Source: Opisthorchis felineus (taxonomy: Eukaryota; Platyhelminthes; Trematoda; Opisthorchiida; Opisthorchiidae). Taken from it: 64,000 nt of DNA. Shown here in pieces: positions 36,501 through 50,000 of the stretch. The DNA lies in assembly GCA_004794785.1 (NCBI GenBank), contig SJOL01009422.1:622584-686583 (forward strand). The letters run 5' to 3'. The notes beneath the pieces are model-generated. The model was not told the origin of the DNA and ran no database searches. It saw nothing but the letters and a program-made list of their open reading frames with translations. Both the position numbers and the translations under genes were made by a program. The first letter of the stretch is position 1. Each line of letters begins with the position of its first letter.

Positions 36501-37735
36501 CACTCTCATTTCCCAAGTGCATATAACCCTGATGATTCATGAGCCTGCTAGAAAGCGACCAATGCCCGTTGCAGACAATCTCAGGCCAATAACTGTCCTT
36601 TCAAACCCTACAAAACCGTACATATATCGTTCAACAAACCAGCAGAATATCTTGATGTTACAGTCACTAACAGAACTTCACACAATATAAGCTTTTGGAC
36701 ACCCCAAAGAGCTGGGGGTCTGAGTCAAACCTGTAGTTTGGTGTGAATTCTTTCTTGAAAATGTCAGAAACGGTCATTTTCCCTTGACACTTTCCTCTCC
36801 ATAAAACTACGCGATGCTGGCAACCTTGTTTCTAGTTCATCCGTTCGCCATACAACGCAATACATTTGTTCGGATCTCCTGAATGAAGCTCAATAGACAC
36901 CTGATTTAGAACGTCTGGAGGAGTCTGCAAGTTCTCTAAACTCCCTTTGTGCTATGACTTGCTGATGGTAGTGCAACCTCTGCGTCGGTCTTTGGCTTCC
37001 TGTTCCGCCCAGTATGTTATATCGAAAGGCACGGTAACCTGATACAGCCATTTATGGACAAAAAGGAAGATTACCACGGCCGGATTTATAGGTGTATCAC
37101 AGAATATTGCAGAACAATGTATCGACTAAAAGTGGAACAAAATGATCCAAGTTCCAGTCGCGTGCTCCCAGCAAGTAGGCCGACAAACACTTTGACGATC
37201 CACAAGGCCAAGCATAATAGAGTAAACCCGTATATGGCAGCTGTCAACCTGATTATGTTTGATGACGTGGATAGAGGTGTGAACAGTCAGGTGTAAAGAA
37301 CGCTCCCTACTATTACGTAAGATGAACAAACATAAAAATTCGCATGATATAAATTACAGTTCTACTGGTGAGAATGGGGGCTAAGTTGTTCATTGGGTTT
37401 CTCAAACCTGGTAAAATCGCGGCTGTTCATAAGTGTGTTCCGTTGATTAACGGTTACCTATTTGACGGGGTAGTAAAACGCCGTTTCCAAATGTTATTCA
37501 TATTCCAGTCATTTCCCTCAATGAGAGCAATGGGACATTCAAAATAGAGTCATTGGTGAAACTTATCTAGATGACGTAACTATACAATGAGATTACGAAA
37601 CACATGTTTTGTAAGTGTTCTCCAATTCATACAGCATACAAGGGATAGTCGTCTGCTATCATTTCCCCTGATTCTTCTTGCCCGTCGTACCGCCTATTGT
37701 TCGTTTCATTGACGTCGCTCATTTTGAACATTTTA
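33570..37735. other. no recognisable gene; several unexplained open frames
   Basis: The longest are 34,045-34,545 (minus, 166 codons) and 35,575-35,964 (minus, 129 codons). Neither shows a domain I know, and no splice partners were found. The interval 35,400-36,340 is C-rich on the plus strand. These frames may be chance. Confidence 0.45.
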
Positions 37736-37737
37736 CT

Positions 37738-37935
37738 CTTGTCGCTTGGGATAGCTCAGCGGCTACGACACGAGGATACTGACGGAAAGGTTTGCAGTTC
37801 GAAGGCAACCCTAGCTTTTCAATTGCTACTGTCTAGCTTTTGGTCAACCTGACAGTATTTGAGCCCTCTTACTTCTTTCGAGTTGTATGGCACAGTGTAC
37901 CGAAATTGTGCCACAGCTGAGTGATTATTATTACT
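37738..37935 (+). repeat. tRNA-derived SINE
   Basis: Begins ttgggatagctcagcggcta (box A) with box B-like ggtttgcagttcgaaggc at about 37,789. The body tcaacctgacagtatttgag and gttgtatggcacag is shared with 24,401-24,545. It ends near a gattattattac tail. Confidence 0.75.
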
Positions 37936-38334
37936 ATCCTCATTTCGCAACAGTCATTCTGGTTGGTGCACAATAAGGGGGGCTGCCCTGGGCTAAAGTT
38001 TTGCATTTAGTGACACTCAACAATGCATGTCTAAGGCCATGCCAATATTTGAATGGAACATTTGACATGTAAGGCGGACGTCACCACTAGTTCACCTGCA
38101 CAACTGAATTACCACGCTCAAGTAAGCAAAAGCCTTCACGGTCAGATGATGCAAATGGCCTTTGCAGCGCCTTGAACGACGATCCGGTAATTTCCTGAGT
38201 TGAGTCGAACGACTGACCCAGAAGTGAATAGAATGAAGTGTTGTATATGTTTGGTGACCTACAAAGTAAATGATATCACCAGCGTGACCGACGGGACAGG
38301 ATTAACTTACTCATCTCAGGAGACTTCCTCTTCA

Positions 38335-38560
38335 TGAAACCTCCAAGCGCACTTCAGCGTTGCTAATCGGATGTTTCAACGAAGACCGGCTAATGCTTTG
38401 GAGACACTGGAGGCCACATATTGAGAGTTCTGCTACTTTACTGCTACAGAAGCCACGATTTCGGCCCCAAAATACTATGGAGCGTATTGCTCCCGTGTAT
38501 AGCCTGCCCCTACCACGCAAACGCCACCGAGGTGGATGGTCGGCGAAAGCTATCCTAACC
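38335..38560 (-). pseudogene. RTE-type LINE RT C-terminal fragment
   Basis: The minus-strand frame 38,520-38,332 reads LYTGAIRSIVFWG, then LQCLQSISRSSLKHPISNAE and VRLEVS. This matches the segment usually written VRSVLLYGSETW, DHRCLRSIARIWWEHRISNAEVRRRV. Degraded. Confidence 0.75.
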
Positions 38561-39127
38561 TTTTGATTCGTGCTTCATTGACAGGTCATAGACTGTCCAC
38601 CTGTCAGTCGCTTCTAATCAACACAAGGCTAGGGGAAAGGAAACCTGTGACTTGCGGAGAAACTAATGAGGTGTATATAACACACTCATCATACGACACT
38701 TCATTTTTCCCAATATTATTTGGGTTACTTGAGGATTGCTTATCCAATATTCTCACCAGACCCAGCTGCAGCTTCGGAGAAACCGTCGGACAAATACTAA
38801 CAACACTGGTGCATCCCCTGCGCGTGGAGTCATAATTTCCCATTATTAAAGTGGTATGGATCATACCGCTTCAGGGTAGATTCTGCCCTTGACAGACAAA
38901 CTGAAGTCCCACCGGCAACAGAGATGTCGGGGCTGGACAAAGCTGTCCTGGCCATCCCGATTCGAGAAGTAATCTCATTTCCATCCAATCCACGGTTAAA
39001 CATACCGTTGCCCGGCAAATAAATCTATTAACCACATCGATTGCTTTGCACGCCTGAAGCCCAATTTTGTTGCGCGAAGCCCTGTAGTAGCCCTTTCCGC
39101 TTTTTAGGTGTGGACGCATCATGGTGG

Positions 39128-39225
39128 TTGATCATATGGCTATTGATCTGTTCGCCGAGCCAGCCATCTGATCAACCACCAGTAAACACACACGAGCTAC
39201 CAATATTTCGAGACGCGAACACAAC
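39128..39225. repeat. PLE terminal-repeat fragment, palindromic
   Basis: Two oppositely oriented pieces of the terminal motif: ttgatctgttcgccgagcc (reverse) and atctgatcaaccacc with gagctaccaatattt (forward). It resembles the hairpin end at 58,740-58,864. Confidence 0.55.
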
Positions 39226-40464
39226 CCAAAACGAGTGAAGAATGATTAGGAAGTTTACAATGGCTTGTACTATTAGAGGATATTGAAACAGAAAGAAAAG
39301 TGTCTTCCGTGTCCTCATTATCTGTAGGAAAACGCCCCAGCGCTTCCTGACCTCGGGGTTCCAGAGGCTGTCACGGTGGTTACAAGTAGACTACCCGTAG
39401 CAAAGCTTAAGGCAATCGGTGGAAGAGGGAGGTCGTGCGTTCAAAAGTTAGATGTGCGGAAACTAAGTCGGGGCTCTCTCTATACCGGCATCCGCAAATG
39501 ATATCGGGTGTATGGTTGGTGAAAGGGATGAAAATTGCAAGGAAAGCCTTCGACCGCCCGGTAGTGCCAGCAGGTTAGTCGAAATGGAAACCGAGTGCCC
39601 ACACCGTGAGCAGTGTTTCCACACAGCTTGCATCGGGACCAACAGATCAGAACTCCATCAAACAATTGAAAATGTAGAAAAGCATTGTCCTGCTCCTCAA
39701 GCTTGCAAGTCACGTAAAATAGTTCCAAGCTGTTTTCGAGTAATATAGTTGAGACTGTGAAACAAACTCAGCCAAATACACGATGAGATTCGTCAAATAG
39801 GTCACCAACATAAAATGGACAAAATGACCAAGGCTTACAAACAGCTCCACCAACAATACTACGCCACATCATTATGTGATGCCTCTAACCATGCCAGGGC
39901 TGCCGGCACAATTACCGGCCACTCCGAAAATGTCAGAAGCTAACTGAACCATCTCGCACCAACAAATGTGAGCTTTGGCTGCTCTATGGATATTGCTTGG
40001 GATTTTGAGTGACTTCCTCCACGGATCTGCGCGTCAACGAATTTACTCTGGTGTCGTTTGGACCAAAACTGGTACAGAGAGCGAACCAAACCCCACCGTA
40101 ACGAAAGCCGGTAGGACAAACGTCCTTCCTCCCCATGCAGTCCCTGAGCGATAGATCCTAACACACGGTCAGCTATCCGCATGACCGAAGCCTATGGAAA
40201 CACACGCAGTAGCACATTAGAGCAAAAGGCATCCTCAGGATACGATGACTCACCTACCAATTTCCGCCAAGTACACGGGAAGCGGGCCACGCATTCTTAG
40301 GGTCCCAATGGTTTTCCCTCAGACAGTCAACGAGGTCATCGAGGCCAAGTACAACAACCGCCAATATGATATCCGACTCCGCTCCATTACAGCAGAATAA
40401 GCTTCCAGCCCGAATAACAGCGATTAAAAACACCCAACTTACACCTACTGATTGCCGACCGCGT

Positions 40465-40560
40465 GGCTGCTGAACTGTCGGCCGAGCTTGGCAGTCGGCT
40501 TGCAAACGTTCAGTCACCAAACGAGGAGGCATCGTCAGCGCACGGTTGAGTTGATAATTT
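40465..40560 (-). ncRNA. PLE-type hammerhead-like motif
   Basis: On the minus strand: gcgCTGACGA (40,538-40,532), a tgcctcc/ggtgac stem, GAAC where GAAA is expected, then gtttgcaag and the conserved tgccaagctcgg tail. The core is slightly damaged. It is the same family as 53,937-54,035. Confidence 0.55.
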
Positions 40561-41589
40561 ACCCCTACCAGTATGGGATTAAGCAAGATTTGTCGTGTCT
40601 ATTACCTCGTGGCGTAAACAGCTTTCTAAAGGACAGCTCCAGTTGACTCACTTGGTCCTTTTGCAGTCACAACCAACGAACGCGAAGTGGCTATTAACAC
40701 TTGGACTTAATGATTTTCAATTTTCTGACATGTGCATTTTGCACCGCGCTTTCTATTAACGTCAAACCAAACAACTCCTTGCTGAATCCACTAGGTTGCT
40801 TCCATATAGGATCTCTCAACATAAGTACTCTGACGAAAAACAATCATGACTAACTGCAAAATCTACTCAACAAGCTCTTGGATATAAACCCTGTTCTAAG
40901 TTCACCGAGCAACAAGATGGAGTCCCAGAGAAATTGAGTGCGCTATCATAAGTCGTTGTCGTAGCTACCGAGAACAGTCTTTAGCATTCGTGAGGTATGC
41001 ATGTTTGTTGTGCAGCCGGTGCGCTGGTTCTAAAATGAGCAGATGGAAATTGGTGTTATTTGAACCACACGGCCAACAAAGCACACGTTCACCCAGGTTG
41101 AGGTACACAAGAGAGAGAGACGCATCCGTTCTTTCAGTATTCCTAGAGCGCCTCGTATGAGACTCAGGTTGTAATTAGTGGTGCATTCGGCCACTTGACG
41201 CTTTGCAGCGCACCCAAGTCCTGTTGTATCACCAATTCCAGGGTTCTGTCAAAATTTGTGCATCTAAATGCTTCGGAATCCAGACGATAACTTCGGAGGC
41301 GGAACAGCGTAGACAAACTGCACCTTTCTTGTCACTGGTACGCGGGGGATGGCTTGTAGTCCACCGGTTTAAAGCTGCATGTGCGTCTGCTTGTGAGGAT
41401 CCGCAGTCGTAAGGATGGCTTTCCTGAGCTTTAGGTCTCCGGCACGCACCTAGTATGGTGATGACTGAGAGGCGGGTGCGCCGTTGACGAAGGCAGGAAA
41501 CGAAAAGTCAAGATTCTTGTGATGTCCCACCTACTTTTAGAGCAGTGTCAGCGAGCGTCCAATTTATCCAAACGCCAGAATTCCCGTTT

Positions 41590-41710
41590 TACAGATACGA
41601 GCATCGACACCATTGGGTATGCTGAAATTTGTAATAGGGTTTTGTGTTGCACGCGGTCCTAGGCCTTGGAGACGTCGGGCTGGTTGACAACAGTCTCAAG
41701 TCCTTCCTCG
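41590..41710 (-). pseudogene. possible CR1-type LINE RT scrap
   Basis: One minus-strand frame reads VSKAxDRVQHKTLLQISAYP (x = stop), which resembles the CR1/Perere motif usually written DFSKAFDRVPHKRLL. Flanking sequence does not extend the match convincingly. Confidence 0.35.
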
Positions 41711-42142
41711 AGTCCACGCGTCTTTTGCTTAAAAATACAAAATTCACAAATTTCCGGTAAGAATTACCTGCACGCTTTGCAGAGTAAGGCAAAGAGGGAA
41801 GTGGGGCTTAAATTTCAGGCCCGAATCTTCCATCGTCTTTGCCATTGGGGCCAATTATCCCAGTTTTTCACTGCTTAGTCACTTGAAAGCTATAGAATAA
41901 GGGACATATGAATCCAGGAGACAGTTTCAGAGCCACGGATGGCTTTTCTTCTAATGCCATCATTCCATCAGCGAGAATACAGCCAGCGAAATAGGGTAAC
42001 CTGAAGTGAATGCCCTATGGCTTTCAAATAAATATTTGATATCAGCACATCTGACACATTGAATCGCTACCTCTATGCCCTTGTTTTTTAATAGTGAATT
42101 CGTCCTCCAAGCTATGTCCAGCTTTGCTGAGAAGCTGCCTTA

Positions 42143-42190
42143 CACTACACAGTCGTTTCATCCACATTGGGAATCATCAGCAGTGCGCAT
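42143..42190 (-). ncRNA. hammerhead-like motif, type 3 (unit C)
   Basis: Minus strand: gcgcactgCTGATGA, stem II-like TTCC/GGAT round caatgt, GAAACG, then actgtgtag. The core boxes are intact. The first stem II pair is U-U where a G-C pair is expected. Confidence 0.5.
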
Positions 42191-42255
42191 TTCAAGGAAA
42201 TCCAAGGAGTTTCAAACCCGCGATCTTCCCCCTGGTAGTTTGAACAACTGAACCT
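42190..42255 (-). repeat. tRNA-like SINE head (unit C)
   Basis: On the minus strand, gaccgaaggttcagttgttc (box A-like) and gatcgcgggtttgaaact (box B-like). A degraded counterpart lies at about 27,985-28,045. Confidence 0.45.
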
Positions 42256-42309
42256 TCGGTCAAGAGCAGCTGATTAGTAGTGTAGACAACCCGCACTTGG
42301 GCAGGATAT

Positions 42310-43340
42310 GTGGTCACTCATTCTTTAATCGCGCAATCCTTAAACTCAGGAAAGAAACAATAATGAATTGGTTCAAAATAATCCAGACACGACGTGGACC
42401 ATGAAACCCAAATATCTGCACAATCTGTTGGGTTTTTGCACGATCAGATACTGAAGCTTTGCTGGACAACAGCTGAAAGGGACTCCAATGGTATCTCAAA
42501 TATCAGGATTTGTTGCTGAAGCGGTAATGCAGAAACTGGAGCACATGCTAATATCCATCATCAATCTAATGCCATATATTCCCTACGCAGATGACACAGT
42601 TATCGTCATGAGACCATTCTGAGTACACAATGTACATGAATTGCTTCATGTTACTTTTGAAGGCACCAAGTTTATAATCGAACTGGAAGTGAACAACCGA
42701 CAACCGTTTTTGGACATCTTGGTGGACAGGAAGGTGAATGGGCCTCTGTAACTCTGTGTATACTGGCAAGAAAAACATGGATCAACTACAGAGCTCCAAA
42801 AGCAAACACTTGGTAAAGCAAAAAAGAGCTGTATTCAAAACAGTCTGAAGAGAGCGGAGAAATATTGCAGGATCACAGAGCTAAGGAAGAAGGAAGAAAA
42901 TCATGATATCCCGGAATAGTGGACATCTGAGGAATCTTACCATCATGGGCGTGGAGTAGAAGATATCTCAACAAAAGCAGTAACAAGAACAAACGACTAG
43001 ACGGAAAGTTGTATCTCGCGTTGGTAAGATATCTAAACTCAGCCAGATTATTAGGTCGGAAGTAATCCTTGTGGCGACCGACCGGGAGCTACTTTACAAA
43101 AAATGGTCTCAATACCGAATGGCGACATTGATAAAACCAGGCGGGAAATGCAGTATACCAGATTGGCTGCTGCAACTCCAACAAGTTCCAGGTTGGTCAC
43201 ACTGAGAGGGAACTACCCACCCGAATAAAAGAACACAACACGGTCATCAGAAGACATGGCGCTCTGTTCTCGAGATCTACACATGAACACCACCTGGTCA
43301 ACAACAAATGTGCGCATCCAAGCTGCCAATATATAAATTC
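42310..43340 (+). pseudogene. Penelope-like element remnant, unit C
   Basis: Contains GQQLKGTPMVSQISGF near 42,465, YADDTVIVM near 42,580 with the catalytic DD pair preserved, and FIIELEVNNRQPFLDILV near 42,673. A GIY-YIG-like region at 43,153-43,305 reads VYQIGCC, FQVGHTERELPTRIKEH. Stops and frameshifts interrupt the frame. It is the best preserved of the three homologous copies for the RT active site. Confidence 0.8.
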
Positions 43341-43653
43341 ACCAAAGTGAAGTCATCCCAAAAGATAGTTCGAGTGTAGTCTCTTTGTTTGTTTCTGTCT
43401 ATCGTTCGGAGCTTACAATGTGTGACCCAGTGAGAATAGTTTTTCTGCATCTTCACAGCAAATGTCGGCGAATCAAAACAGTTTATCCAGTGACTGTGTT
43501 CCACGAACTTTGACCAATTTTCCTGAGTTATTCCACGTCCCCACTCTACATTGTTAGGTATATCGATATTCTAATTAACTTGCCCAGAAAGAAATACAGT
43601 GCCACAGCCCCAAACAAATCTAAATCTAATCCGATTAGAATGATAAAAAACTG

Positions 43654-44312
43654 ATTGGTAAAATTCTCCAAGTCGTTCTCAGGGCACTGCTGATAACAAG
43701 GTATGTGGACATTTCGAAGGATGCAACCACTCACCCGTGCAACCGAGAGTGCTTAACCTCAAACGGAGCCAACTCGAGGCTCCGTTAATCCCTCACGCTT
43801 CCCCTTCAAAGACATATAGAGGTTGGTTAGATATTTTTCATCGTAATTTACGGAAAATGGAGATTATATGTTGTGGAGGTACAGGTAGGTACACGGTCAC
43901 ATTCGCTGTTCATGACTTTTGACACGGGGAGAGATTGCACTTGAATAGCGCTTGGAGGAAGCATCAGACTTTGGGGGCCAGCCCGACAACTTAATGCAAA
44001 CAAAAAACGTAGTAAAAATGGTGGGGGTATCGGTTTGCTGCTGAGACTATCAGATGAGATTTGGTCCAAGATATCATGGAAGTGAGTTAAACGAGACTTG
44101 GTTGTCAAAACGGAAAACATAGGCGATCAACCGATTGATAAGATCACACTTCTAAATGTTAAATCAACGACAATTGAGATCAGGCCTGAAGAGGAATTTG
44201 ACGGCTCACTTGGACTGATTAATCCATGACTGGTTAGGGTGTACGGGCCATCGCTCCTGACCAGACTTGAAGGTGAGTCCTCTGAAGCAGTAATCAGTTT
44301 TGAATTATGCCA
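43654..44312 (+). pseudogene. aspartic peptidase pseudogene, copy C (exons 1-4 only)
   Basis: Inverted copy of the first four peptidase exons. The start ATG reads ATT (43,654). Exon 2 has a stop (CGT TAA). Splice sites at the exon 2/3 intron are lost (gttggt, aatgg). Exon 3 has DTGR instead of DTGS and a TGA where Trp follows. Exon 4 has a TGA after INP, and its donor gtgagt reads gtgctt. Exons 5-7 are absent because unit C stops inside intron 4. Not functional. Confidence 0.88.
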
Positions 44313-44673
44313 GTGCTTTTCATACTGTGTCTGTTATCGTTGGATTCATCCGAACTCTCACCTACTAAGTGTTCACCGTTGATCAACCGGGGGCCAAATC
44401 CTAATGCATTACGACGCAGAATACTTAAACATTCTTCAGAGTAACTTGTGCGCTTTCGGTAATTTTCTTTACATGACTTGCGTCTTTGGTGAGCAGCCGG
44501 TCCAATAATAGGTAGCCGCACATTATAAAGCACTCACGTTGTAATATTCGTTTCTGGGTGTTGTAAAAGACGCATCTGTATTGAACTGACAAGACAAGTT
44601 CAGCAGCTATGCGGTCGGCATGACTGCATTACTTGCATCCTGGATCCTTGTTTCTGATTGACACCATACATTA

Positions 44674-44931
44674 ATGCTTAGAAAGTCCAGCAAGCAAGCA
44701 AAGGCCGCCTGTTTTCGTGCTTGCTTCAGTATGTTAGCAGAAGCTATATCGACCGGCTTTGGGGGTTTAGAAACCGACTACGAGGTGTTTAAGGTTGCTA
44801 CTAAATTGAGAGGCCCAGAATCTGCCACTGAGCGTGATGTATGGGGAGAAGAGTGGTTGTTTCTCGTGATGGGACCTGTTTCGAGAGTATTCGAATTGGA
44901 CTGTAGCATGGTCGAAGCGGGAATCCGGTGA
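44674..44931 (+). other. unrecognised 85-codon open frame at unit B edge
   Basis: Reads with motifs ACFRACFSMLAEAIS, LRGPESATERD and VMGPVSRVFELDC. The homologous DNA in unit A (13,560-13,790) is not open, so this is either a relic of a repeat-encoded protein or chance. No family recognised. Confidence 0.3.
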
Positions 44932-46506
44932 ATTTTTATGAGGAAGGCGTCGCCAATAAAATGTTCTCGCTTACCCGCCCTGTGATGTATGCGGTAATTA
45001 AGGTGACCTAGACAGGAAAATGATTAGCGTTCAATGCCTTTGGCTCAAAAACGTAGCCGAAGTGCAACGGAAGGGGTGCCACTACAGTACGGGAAGTTTC
45101 AAGCAACATATATGTTTGCCACACCTATTCCGATCCCCAAACTGGAAGACCACAAGACTATTAGTCAGACTTCTAATCACTCATCGCCGTCGCAGCGATG
45201 AAATCACTAATGCGATCCTCGTAGGCCAATAAGTAGTGGTGACTTTGATTGCTTAGCAATTCTTCGTCTGCGGTGTAGTGTTGTTTAGCTCTAGTTTGAC
45301 CAATTTGGACCTAAACACCACTGACCCCTTTTCAGCGGGAAGGTCACCTATAAGTAGTTCGCACCTATAAAACTCAAAACGATCAACACGACTCTGCCTA
45401 CCTTAGTATTATGAATGAGACACTCAGCTGTCAATTAGTTGAATGTTATTGAAGGATTCTTTTCCACGACGGGACATACCGTCATGATTTTTTGAAGACT
45501 CTTTGGCAGTCCACGATCGGTTTTGCCTTTCTTGGTTTGGCCGAGTGTCCACGATCTCCGAGTATTTCGCTGATAATCTTCCAGTTTACACAAAAAGTAA
45601 AGTGCGTCTGCGGAGTTCCAGTTCAAAGATGAAACTCATAGTCTGAACTTTCTTTGGACAACTCGGTTTTCTTAGGAGACGGAGAATGTCAAACCAAAAC
45701 AAAACGCCGTATTGTTTGAATTACTAATCCAGCCTACAGTGTGATGGACGGTAAAATCTGATACACTGTTCAAAGTAACTGCGGGTGTCACTTGACTGAT
45801 GGCACCGGTAGATAACTGCATTTTCTGATTCAGGCAGATGCTGCCGTAGACTCACTCTCATACTCTAAGTTTCCGTACGTACAGCGGGTGACAATGATCC
45901 GACGTCGTCAGGTAAAATCCTACGGGTATGGTTGTTGGCCTGAACGTCCTATACTCAGATGTCTCATGGGGTACGATATGGTACGCACTGTGAATCCCTG
46001 GTAGTATTGTTTGACAGTGACCAACAGAGATTGTTCCATCCAAAACAGACTGCAAAACGGGCACCAGGTAGATCAGCGATTGATGCGGCCAACGAACAGC
46101 CGGAAGCGGACGAAAGTTCGGTCAACCGGCGAGTCAAGTTATGAGGGAATCACCGACGGGACAGGACACATTTAGTCAATCTTATCACCACACGTAGTTA
46201 AACCCTATCATATTAATTTATCAGTCAAAATTGCAGTAGAGAACATTCAGGTATTCATCTGTGAAATGTTGCATTCGATTCTGAAGTAGACAGCATTTAC
46301 GAAGCTCAGAAATGCATTCATTGATTAGCGCTCATCACCAGTGTGATAACAGAGACACACGGAGTTGGAATAACGTCTCGATGCGACGTTCGTTCAGGTA
46401 TCATAGGTCATATTACCCCCAAAAACCGGAATACTTCAAACGAAAATAATTGGTAATGAGCAACAAAACATTCATAGCTTGTGGACTCAGGCACAACAGA
46501 AATATT

Positions 46507-47002
46507 TTAACAGACAGCCTCCGAAAAGGCTACTGAGTTTTGTGCTTTATTAAACACTGTCAGGAAGTTCCGAAGCACCGTCAAACCCAAGCACCAACGC
46601 AAATCAGGATCGTCCACGTAGTAACGAATACCAAACAAACAACGCTGCTTCCTTTTATGCATCTCCTGAAAGACGTGAGAATGTGTGGATCAGTTTTTTT
46701 TTCAATAGGCGGTTAATCCAAGTTATCCACTAGGTTTCTCCTATTTCAATTAGAGACAACTTACATAGATGACGAGATTCGCCGTTGGGATCCTAAATTC
46801 TTTGTTTTGAAGAGTAATAACCAGATCCGGATAAGTGTGTAAATGCTGACAGTCGACGTGAACTCTTCCATACTCGGCGGATGGCCTTGAGAGTTGAAGG
46901 AATATTTTTCGTACTGCTTCTCTTGGACCGAATGTCAGACCACTCCCCGTATCGATGTCTGCTGGAAGCCGTTCACTAATAATCTGGGACCCATACTGGA
47001 TC
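46507..47002 (-). CDS. peptidase B, exons 6-7
   Basis: Exon 6 carries ADIDTGSGLTFGPREAVRK and YPDLVITLQNKEF. Exon 7 carries LRWCLGLTVLRNFLTVFN and ends SEAVC before TAA. Exon 7 has FN where copy A has the usual FD. Confidence 0.9.
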
Positions 47003-50000
47003 CTTGATGGATTCGAATAGAATGGGACAATTTACAGGAATGGGATCTACAGAGCGAGACAGTGTATGGATAATAAAACTGCACCCCGGTAATGGTGCGC
47101 ACAGGTTAATTGTATATCGGGGCACATGTTACCTATGTTGGGAATACACCCAAGAAATCAGCAAACATTTGCACAGTAGATTTCAGAAAACGACAAGGAA
47201 CGGTTGAAGAGGCTCCGAATTCCCCGTAGACCCCCAAAAATGCTGCTCGTGAGACTCGGAGACATCTTGCTAGCTCTAACGAGGAAATATAAACACGGTC
47301 TAGCAAGGTAAAATAAACTCCTTCAGTGCAACTAAGACACCCCCATGTTGATGATTTTGTTATCGAAGCCTATTTGTTTTGATGTTTTGAGAGCTTGACA
47401 ACTGATTTTCAAGTGACGAAAGTGACATCAAGAAGCAGTTGGGACCATTTCATATACATCTTTGGTTCTCAGCCGGTGGATCATTTGTCCGATAAACGGG
47501 AGGTCGGCAGTTCGTATCCGCTTCCAGGAGTGCCATTCGATCATGCGTCATGTACGTGGACTTTCCATTAAAACGCAGTGTGACAGAGCATCTTGTTGGA
47601 GACATCAATGACGTCTCTCCCGTCACTATTGTTGAGCAGTCAGGTCAGCGCTGTTTTGTAACCCGACAACTCAGCTGGAACATTCTGTGCGCCCTACTTC
47701 GTAAGCAGAGTTAAAGCTGACCTGAGTGGACCTGTCCAACATCGCAGAGATAGGTTTCTTCCTGTATAGAAGTGGTGAGTTGATTGGTTGGATAAGACTT
47801 TTTAAAGGGTATGTTGAGCAATATCGTTTCACCACATTGGAGTTTGGTGCCAGTTGAAGCATGAAATAAAAACAAAGTGATTCATCTCAGTAAGAAAGTG
47901 ATCAACACATGCAATCCGAGGTGCCAAATTTGTTGACTTCTGTATTATGTGATTTCGTACTCTTTAAAAGACCCGGTGTTTAACTCCCTATTGCCCCTAA
48001 AGGTTCTCCAGAGTATGAAGTTTGTAGAAGTCCCACGTTCGTCTACGTTGGACAGGGAGACGGGCGCATTGCGCAACAAAGCGAAATAAAATAGTCTGAG
48101 CGACACCTCATGATCGAGAATGAACGGCAAAACCTTGATAAAAAGTGGGCTTATCATGCACGTTGCGATTGGTTTGACTGATTAGTTGACCAACAAGGTG
48201 TCTCAGTAAAAACCTCTCGCCGTCGGGAACAATTTGCTTACGCCTTTCAAATTCTGCGGTTTAAGAGGTTCCACTGCACCTGAGTGGGGCTCAATAAGAA
48301 ATCCTGCAATCGCGCCTGCGATGCCAGTTAGTTCGCGCTGAGCACTGAGCAGTAGCAAACTCATCTGAAATTGAAATTTTTGTTTATAGAGAGTACGGTC
48401 CCCGATCCATTCTGTTGACTAGCATCCGCAATTACACACTAGGAGGTAAGCGTCAATGACCATTCGGGTGAGCACATCCGTAGGTCAGCAGGCCAAACTT
48501 CCTTATGGGTAAGGTACTTCGAAAAGTGAATTTTTCGTGACAGGACTGTGAAGCACATTTTTTCTCAGACGGTCAGTTTTTTTATTAGCCATTGGACTGT
48601 TGGTCATAGGCAGCCATACTCTAGGTGAAGCGACGGCGCACCATTCCTAAATTTTTAGTCGTTTTAAACCGTTTTCTGTTGCAATAATGATCCACTTAGT
48701 GGATCCATCTGCGTTTGTAAGAGGCAGATGAATAGACAAACCAGAAACTTTGTGAGGAGTCTACTCACGCGCTTCTCTATAAATGGCTCACTTTTAAACA
48801 CCGTAGACCGGTTTTATCGAACAGTGGAACGCACCAAGTCACTTGTTTTCGAAGTGATTTTTTGACCATTTTCGGAGTATGAAACGGGGAAACTGAGAGA
48901 ATTAAGAATTTGGGAGAAAAGGTCTCCGAAAGTTACACCGATTCTTGGCAACTTTCTTCATTAAAGCAGACATTTGCAAGAACGTCATAATCCTAAAGAC
49001 TGTCATCTCTTGGTCGCGAACAAGTACAATGTTATGAATGCCGATCTACAGACGTCCAGACCACGCTGTGGCACACCAGCCGGAAAAGGCGGACAGGTGC
49101 CACTGTTGAGCAGAGTCAATTTATCCGGGCCCGGTGACCTGAGGAATGGAAATTAATAGGATGGCTTGCTGAGGTTAGTACAGCACGGAAGAAAAAATCC
49201 ACTCGTTTATAAGAGCAAGAATCCCACAGAGGTGTGGACTCACCAAAATGATTGCACCAGGCCAAGAGGACGATTGTTCGAACGAGTGTCATATGGGTAT
49301 GTATTCTACAAGATCCTGAAACCATCAGCACCTGTAATGCTATTTCGCTGAGAATTTATTACAGGCTGCTAGTGAAATTAGGAACGCATCTCGCTTTAAT
49401 ATGTTCATTAGGAAACACGAGCTAAGCGGTTACACGCCATCAGATGCATAGTCAAACTTCTCATCTGCAAGTAGTTTTTGAAAAGTGAACATTCTAAAGA
49501 GTCCTCTGGAAGTTTCCTGGACGTCCATTGGATATTAAACAATGGTAGACAAAAGTAAACAATAGTATCAAACAATAGCAAATAAAAGTAAACAATGGCA
49601 GTAATAAAGTATACGGAGAGCTCTCCAAAAGCATTCGTACACAAATGCTGTGTCCGTCAGGGTTGCCCACTTTGTCCATTCTTATTTAATTTCGTGATCG
49701 ATGAAATAATGAGACGAACGCTGGAAGATCTTAAAAACCATGATGTTTAACTAGCCTCTGACGAGAACTGCAAAGCGGTCCCGAAATTTTGGTAGTAACC
49801 ATCACCTTTAATCAGATGCGCAGGCGAAGCTTGGACACCATACCATAGACTACTCACATGCTTCATCAGCAGTACACACCGTTACACAAGTAGGATTCTC
49901 CGATCACCGAATACAAATTACGAAACATTCAAAAGCAGTTCCAAAGATGAGTCGTCACTGTTTAAATTGCACAGCATACAATGTGAACCGGACCAGAGTG

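Larger units (their letters stand above)
41890..44625 (-). repeat. segmental duplication unit C, inverted
   Basis: Reverse-complement counterpart of about 25,140-28,400 (unit A) and 58,880-62,760 (unit B). The order is SINE head, type-3 hammerhead, PLE remnant, then peptidase exons 1-4. It ends roughly where unit B begins (44,675). The left boundary is unclear. Confidence 0.8.

Noticed and set aside
45505..45570. Hammerhead-like minus-strand block in unit B, partner of 14,810-14,870
   Set aside because: Retains parts of the type-1 sequence (atcggttttgcctttcttgg) but has lost CTGATGA in both copies.
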